Shown: piece after piece, positions 60,533-64,000 of the stretch
Layout of the letters: each line of letters opens with the position of its first letter
Position numbering within the stretch: position 1 is the stretch's first letter
Origin: Arthrobotrys musiformis
Lineage: Eukaryota; Ascomycota; Orbiliomycetes; Orbiliales; Orbiliaceae
Assembly: GCA_036971715.1 (NCBI GenBank)
Contig: JAVHJL010000007.1
Location: forward strand, 2,356,001-2,420,000
Direction: 5' to 3'
DNA length: 64,000 nucleotides
Translations under genes and position numbers: made by a program
Notes under the pieces: model-generated
The model's database searches: none
Seen by the model: only the letters and a program-made list of their open reading frames with translations
What the model was told of the DNA's origin: nothing

Positions 60533-62184
60533 TGAATTGTTGGGTGTTTTATGGGGGTGTTCAGGGAGTGAATGTCCGTTTGGTATGTTGTGTTTTCTTT
60601 CCTCATATTGTTTCTTTTGGCCTTCCTCATTTATCATTGTCGTCATTATCATCATCGTAATTACTTAGGTATGTCATGGTGCTCTCCTTTGTTTTGCATG
60701 CTAGGACGGTAGGCCAGTTATGTCTCCACCTAATAGATACTACTATTGGAACTCCATACTATTGTCGCTGTGTCATCATTCTCTAGAAAAGACCTAGCGG
60801 GAAATTAAAAAAGCGTATTACATTAGCATTAAGCAAGAGCTATTATTGCCCAGGTTTTTATCTTACACTCACCCGCTCTAGGATGGCGGAGCTTTTTCTC
60901 GTGTATCCTGTGTGGCTACGTAGAGGAGGAAATGTAGTGGAAGTCCTTAGAACTACCTGCTCTCCCGAGCTCTTTTGCCTATATATATCTAGTTATGCCT
61001 CAACAATGCTAAGCTCCTTCTGGTGCTTTCTACGTACAATAGCTCATGCTTAAGCTCTATAATAGCCTAGAAACAAGACGGCGCTGAGCGATAGTAAAGA
61101 ATTATCCGAGCAAAGCTTTTCCCCACCCCTTCCGCCATAATAAGTGAAGCGCTTACTAGGAACGAGACCAAGTACCCCTAAACTTTTCCAGAATAATCTA
61201 TGCCCCGCATGAAAAACTATATAAACCCCCTCTCCCCTTTTTCCTCAGATCTAAGCTTAGTCCTTTACACTTCACCCCACACTGTGGGGGGATGTTATCC
61301 GGATTTGATACAACGTATGCATAGTATAGGCATATAGAGGCCCAGCTTGGAGGAATGTATCATACCGACGGCTAGACAAAGCTGTCAAACGCAGCTCATG
61401 TTAAGCACAGCCAACCTCTGATGGGTCCATGGGCATGGAAGATAAGACTGCGAGACTGGAATGAGGGATATATTTAGATCGATTGCGCAAGAGACAAAGC
61501 ATAGTCTGCTCCTTGCATGTCCTATACGATCAAGCGAAGAAGATGGCATTACTACATTTTTTCAGGGCTAGAGGAAGCACCGCCCACACGATCATGACAT
61601 CATCTAGCGCCCGGTATACCCAACAGCCAAAGTGGGAGTGGCATGGATGGCTTGGTTATATCATATAGACAGACTATATATATGCAACAAGGTAGACTTG
61701 GTCGCTTCTGGGTAGATGCATTTTGCAATATGAGTTATTGAGCAGGCGGAGCGATTACAATATGGCCTCATGTAGATACATGTACTGTCGTCGGAGAAGA
61801 ATCTCCCATGTGGTCTAAGATCAATTGATCAAGAGATTTAGAGCACTGGTGCACGTGCCGGAAGTTACCCAGTCTTCTGCTAATGATCACGATCCTATAA
61901 ACTAACACGTATACGTAGCACACAAATATATACTTATATTTCATGAGCCGGTGAATTCTTAATCGGTTAACTTACGGCAAAAAATTTAAGGGAATTCGCA
62001 CCAGTGTCGCACTCAATTGTCCAAACACCCCTCTCCCTCCTACTTGGCTCTAATTCTCAATGGCCCACTGCTGCAGATGATAACAAGGAAGAATTGCCCA
62101 GATGGTCTGTGACCAGTTGCTGGGTTCGACTCCAGAGACTACATATAAAACATGGGGGGCCGTGGGAGACAATATTTGGAGCAT
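60533..62184. other. intergenic region with promoter-like block
   Basis: No gene seen. A TATATAAA at 61218-61225 followed by a pyrimidine-rich run looks like a + strand promoter, but no open frame of note follows. Confidence 0.5.
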
Positions 62185-64000
62185 CTATAAAGAAACACTC
62201 TCTCGATTGGGGTCCCAATACTCTAAGAACGCCTTCATGCAAGCGGCTGCGGCTGCGGCTGCGTAATTCTGCCAATCCTTGTTCTTATGACTATCAGCGT
62301 AGTCGCAAACTCCTTTGATAACCAAACACGGAAAATTATCCCACACACCCGCGCCTTCCATCTCAAATGCGATGATATCTTCCTTCGCTGCGATACTGTC
62401 TCGAAGTTCGCCACATTTCATCACCCTATCTCCCGATGCAATTAACCCGAAATGTATCGCAGGTTTGTTGCTACTTGCTTTCCCGCTCGCTGCAGTATCC
62501 TCTAAGACCTCTTTCAGCCGATTTCGAGATACCAGCTTTGTTTTATCGCACCCGAGTTCGGCACAGCTTGAGGTTTTAGCCGTCTTACATACAGGATCGC
62601 CTGCCTGCTTACAGGCGGCGCAGATCGCGCAGCCTGATGAGACCTGATGTTTATGACGATAATTTGATTCGAAAAGCTTGTCCTCAGCTGCCCCAGGATA
62701 GAAGGTCTCTTCGCCAAGCTCTGCACGCAAAGCGGAAAGATACTTAGATGTCTTGTCTTGAAGCCCAGTTTTACCCCTCCGACCTTGCAACTTGGCTAGA
62801 AGAGCTTGTATTTCTGAATTGTGTCTACCTAGGTTATCTAGAAGACTGTCCTTTCTGACAAACTCGTCTGAGTACTCCCTCCCCAAGTCATACTGAATAA
62901 TTCCACGACTAATCACTACGTCTCCGAGCAAAATCTCGTGACCCTTTTTAAAGGGCACAGCGCCGCAGATGCCGACAACTAAACCTAGTTTGATTCCTGT
63001 AAAGCTGGAGAGACAATTAGCTGCCACGCTTGCTGCACTACTCTTCCCCATTGTCGGCATATAGGCTAGAACGACGTTGTGGCATCCGATTACCCCTGTT
63101 GAGTATGCATTTGGGTCTCTTGGAGCTTTGCGGTATATATATCCATAGTTATCCCAGTGCAGATCGAATAAACCCTCCACGGCATCGGCTTCCAAAGTTA
63201 AGGCACATATAATGGCAATCTCGAAGTCGCGATTGTCCGCCGGGGGGGGAGGTCTCCCTCCCAAGAGGTTGGGGAGACTTCTCCCAATAGTATTCTCAGG
63301 ATTACGCAACTGGTCTAGTGTAGTTGATAACCCCCTAAGAGGGCCGGGGCTTCCGGGTCGGGTGGTGGTGTGGATCTGCATATTCGGCGCGAGTTTAGGT
63401 GAATAATCCCTAGTTTGGGGGTCTGGGTGGCTTTGGAGCATATTCGCCTCGGGCGGTAGTCCAAGTGTGGGTCCGAGCCGTTCTTCATTTCGATACTCAA
63501 ATCTGACTCTTTTGGTTGGCGCCTGGCTGTTGCGGTAAGTCTGTTGAGAATTAGATATATGTGGGTGATTAGGCTCATATGGAGACTGTGAACGCTGGAC
63601 CCGAGGTTCAGCCGACATCCCAAGCTGACCATGATCGGAAGATATTGCGTATTCAGGCTGGTCTCCGTCATCTAATTGGCGTTTTCGACGCAGTATTTGT
63701 TGCATCGGTAATCGAATCCCTTTGAGAATGGCAGAAATAATATGCTTTACAGCGGCTACTGCGTCAACTGTTTGCCCTCTCGAAGCTTTGAGGTCAACAT
63801 GGCGCTGATATAAATTTCGGAACTTCAGGCAATCGTGGACCGCTCGTAGATATGGTTGGTTGCCCAGATTGTTATACATTTCAGACTCAATCGTAGCTAG
63901 CAAAGCGATGTCGCTGGGCAAGGACCAACCCCTAATCTCCAATAACAGCTTTGCCAATCGTTCAAAATCCGCATCTTCCAGGGTTAAGCCTAGCTTCTGG
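62185..64000 (-). CDS. PNP_UDP-domain protein, C-terminal part (runs off window)
   Basis: The frame is open to the right edge, so the start is missing; about 604 residues are visible. The C-terminal ~350 residues are a purine nucleoside phosphorylase-type domain. It begins at DFEIAIICALTLEADAVEGL, with GICGAVPFKKGHEILLGDVV and the ribose/base-side segment AFEMEGAGVWDN. A Cys-rich insert (CAICAAC, VCKTAKTSSC, ELGC) resembles that in other fungal PNP domains. In fungi this domain is common at the N-terminus of NLR-type immune or incompatibility proteins; here it ends the protein. Upstream lies a Pro/Arg-rich disordered linker. Before that is a ~90-residue helical segment (LLLEIRGWSLPSDIALLATI), which I do not recognise. 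A stop follows the PNP domain directly, so no NACHT or repeat domain is fused in this frame. Confidence 0.85.
   Translation of the reverse strand, partial: QKLGLTLEDADFERLAKLLLEIRGWSLPSDIALLATIESEMYNNLGNQPYLRAVHDCLKFRNLYQRHVDLKASRGQTVDAVAAVKHIISAILKGIRLPMQQILRRKRQLDDGDQPEYAISSDHGQLGMSAEPRVQRSQSPYEPNHPHISNSQQTYRNSQAPTKRVRFEYRNEERLGPTLGLPPEANMLQSHPDPQTRDYSPKLAPNMQIHTTTRPGSPGPLRGLSTTLDQLRNPENTIGRSLPNLLGGRPPPPADNRDFEIAIICALTLEADAVEGLFDLHWDNYGYIYRKAPRDPNAYSTGVIGCHNVVLAYMPTMGKSSAASVAANCLSSFTGIKLGLVVGICGAVPFKKGHEILLGDVVISRGIIQYDLGREYSDEFVRKDSLLDNLGRHNSEIQALLAKLQGRRGKTGLQDKTSKYLSALRAELGEETFYPGAAEDKLFESNYRHKHQVSSGCAICAACKQAGDPVCKTAKTSSCAELGCDKTKLVSRNRLKEVLEDTAASGKASSNKPAIHFGLIASGDRVMKCGELRDSIAAKEDIIAFEMEGAGVWDNFPCLVIKGVCDYADSHKNKDWQNYAAAAAAACMKAFLEYWDPNRESVSL

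Overview
The window is nuclear DNA from a filamentous ascomycete (Pezizomycotina); I cannot name the class or genus. Evidence: short introns of about 45-110 bp with GT..AG ends and CTAAC/TTAAC-like branch sites, genes on both strands without operons, a eukaryotic ribosomal protein gene (eL6), the ERCC1/Rad10 repair nuclease subunit, a GPI-type aspartic protease, a fungal rhodopsin-domain membrane protein, a steryl-glucosidase of the EGCrP2 type, and a PNP_UDP domain of the kind found in fungal NLR proteins. I joined exons by hand from splice sites and reading frame; exon coordinates are in each entry. 

Layout: 1-3463 no gene seen. 3464-5797 (-) alpha/beta hydrolase with a long disordered N-terminus. 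5798-9669 empty. 9670-11316 (+) secreted aspartic protease, convergent with 12266-13473 (-) RAD10/ERCC1. 14465-15443 (-) ribosomal protein eL6. 15971-18614 (-) predicted secreted acidic protein of unknown function. 19272-20639 (-) seven-helix rhodopsin-domain protein. 20640-24093 empty. 24094-26600 (-) large unknown membrane protein. 28790-29383 (+) small unknown hydrophobic protein. 30356-31837 (-) metallo-beta-lactamase-fold protein whose metal motif is degraded. 34141-39822 (+) ten-exon CorA-type protein, tail to tail with 39990-41925 (-) cytochrome P450. 43050-44045 (+) subtilase with no visible I9 propeptide. 44317-44970 (-) DUF1115/RWDD2-like protein, divergent from 45377-48066 (+) steryl-beta-glucosidase. 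50091-51331 (-) aldo-keto reductase. 51332-55533 no confident gene, but one coding-like relic. 55534-56725 (-) zinc-independent MDR oxidoreductase. 57990-60532 (+) TPR protein. 62185-64000 (-) C-terminal part of a PNP_UDP protein that runs off the window. 

The genes do not form an obvious pathway. Housekeeping genes (eL6, RAD10, steryl glucosidase, RWDD2-like) are interspersed with secreted proteases, single oxidoreductases and lineage-specific membrane or secreted proteins. The P450 has no backbone synthase beside it, so I do not call a biosynthetic cluster. The intergenic stretches are long and hold small tandem repeats, poly-T/poly-A tracts and one perfect 10-bp inverted repeat. I found no CRISPR array, no intact transposon and no convincing tRNA or rRNA. 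The items most worth a second look are the propeptide-less subtilase, the CorA protein with its repeat-rich insert, the PNP protein with an unrecognised upstream region, and the secreted acidic repeat protein.
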